Assembly: GCA_034420775.1 (NCBI GenBank) | Contig: DAOUKZ010000007.1 | Coordinates: 1-6,196 of the forward strand | Direction: 5' to 3' | Length of the DNA: 6,196 bases | Origin: DAOUKH01 sp034420775 | GTDB lineage: Bacteria > Chloroflexota > Dehalococcoidia > SHYB01 | Shown here: positions 5,406-6,196 of the stretch, piece after piece | Layout of the letters: each line of letters opens with the position of its first letter | Position numbering within the stretch: the first letter of the stretch is position 1 | The notes under the pieces: generated by a model | The model's input: only the letters and a program-made list of their open reading frames with translations | Database searches by the model: none | Told to the model about the DNA's origin: nothing | Position numbers and translations under genes: made by a program

Positions 5406-6196
5406 ATGACGACGCAAGAGACACAAGAACAGACGCCGGTTGCGCCCGCGGTCGGCGTGAATGGGCCGGTCTCTATCAGCCTGCCAACCGACATCCGCGA
5501 AGAGACGAGCGAGAGAACCTCGGAAGAGGAGATGATCGCGCTCGAGACGAAGTCGCTGGATATGTACTACGGCGACCATAAGGCGCTGGAAGACATCAAC
5601 ATGCGGCTCGCGGCAAAGAAGATCATCGCGATCATCGGGCCTTCAGGCTGCGGCAAGAGCACCCTGCTCCGAGTATTCAACCGGATGAACGAGCTGATCC
5701 CCGGCGCGCGCATCGAAGGACAGGTGCTCTTCAACGGTCAGGACCTCTACGACCCATCGGTGGACGCCACCGAGGTGCGGTTCCGCGTCGGGATGGTCTT
5801 CCAGAAGCCGAACCCCTTCCCCAAGTCGATCTACGACAACGTCGCCTTCGGGGCGCGGATCAACGGCTACAAGGGCGACATGGACGAGCTCGTGGAGCGT
5901 TCGCTCATCGGCGCCGGCCTCTGGGAAGAGGTCAAGGACCGGCTGAAGACGAACGCGCAGGACCTCTCGGGCGGGCAGCAACAGCGCCTCTGCATCGCGC
6001 GGGCCATCGCCGTCGAGCCCGAGGTCATCCTGATGGACGAGCCCTGCTCGGCCCTCGACCCGGCCGCCACGCTGAAGATCGAGGACCTGATGCAGGAGAT
6101 CGTCTCCGACTACACGATCCTCATCGTGACGCACAACATGCAGCAGGCGGCGCGGGTGTCGGACTACTCGGCGTTCATGTCCACCGAGGGCGGCGG
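5406..6196 (+). CDS. pstB: Phosphate ABC transporter ATPase PstB, 3' end cut by window edge
   Basis: PstB is the ATP-hydrolysing subunit that powers phosphate import and, in many bacteria, takes part in PhoU/PhoR signalling. The first 263 codons are visible. Motifs: Walker A GPSGCGKST (78-86), Q-loop FQKPNPFP (132-139), signature LSGGQQQR (187-194), Walker B VILMDEP with catalytic E212, D-loop SALD (215-218) and switch His243 in THN. FQKPNPFPKSIYDN and LCIARAIA are typical of PstB rather than other ABC ATPases. The ATG at 5406 follows AGGGGGT (5396-5402) by 3 nt. It gives a polar Thr/Glu/Pro-rich extension of about 42 residues absent from E. coli PstB. An internal ATG at 5532 (residue 43), preceded by GGAAG and AGGAG, would give a standard-length protein and cannot be excluded. 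The missing part should be about 25-35 residues, judged from E. coli PstB. Confidence 0.97.
   Translation, partial: MTTQETQEQTPVAPAVGVNGPVSISLPTDIREETSERTSEEEMIALETKSLDMYYGDHKALEDINMRLAAKKIIAIIGPSGCGKSTLLRVFNRMNELIPGARIEGQVLFNGQDLYDPSVDATEVRFRVGMVFQKPNPFPKSIYDNVAFGARINGYKGDMDELVERSLIGAGLWEEVKDRLKTNAQDLSGGQQQRLCIARAIAVEPEVILMDEPCSALDPAATLKIEDLMQEIVSDYTILIVTHNMQQAARVSDYSAFMSTEGG

Overview
The window is ordinary chromosomal DNA from a high-GC bacterium. It holds six genes on two divergent units, and I found no mobile element, CRISPR array, tRNA or rRNA. GC-rich codon use, non-ATG starts in three of six genes, a rpsO-pnp-dapB order and a phosphate-regulon box built of 11-bp GTTAACA-type repeats suggest the Gram-positive/Chloroflexota side of the tree. 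My best guess is a Chloroflexota member such as Dehalococcoidia or Thermomicrobia. That assignment is inference from gene order and protein style, with low to moderate confidence.

Left unit (minus strand, read from about 3380 down to 1): rpsO (ribosomal protein S15), pnp (polynucleotide phosphorylase with an Arg/Asp/Gly-rich C-terminal tail), then dapB (dihydrodipicolinate reductase, cut by the left edge). An extended -10 promoter drives rpsO. An intrinsic-terminator-like hairpin starts on the rpsO stop codon ahead of pnp, and a perfect 26-nt palindrome follows pnp. dapB then has its own TATAAT element and a TTG start behind GGAGG.

Centre (3330-3517): a 188-bp divergent control region. It carries the rpsO promoter leftward and, rightward, four 11-bp phased repeats that look like a PhoP/PhoB box, followed by a weak -10, a UUCG-loop hairpin and a strong Shine-Dalgarno sequence.

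Right unit (plus strand): pstC, pstA and pstB (cut by the right edge), the two membrane subunits and the ATPase of the high-affinity phosphate ABC transporter. pstC appears to start at CTG (3518), because no ATG, GTG or TTG exists in frame near the Shine-Dalgarno sequence. pstC and pstA overlap by one base. pstB has a roughly 42-residue polar N-terminal extension. No pstS lies upstream of pstC, so the binding protein must be downstream or elsewhere.

Functionally, the left unit combines translation, RNA turnover and lysine/diaminopimelate synthesis. The right unit is phosphate-starvation uptake. The most useful second-look items are the phased Pho box with its divergent arrangement, the CTG start of pstC, the repeat-built tail of PNPase and the rpsO/pnp intercistronic terminator. 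I see no evidence for a previously undescribed system.
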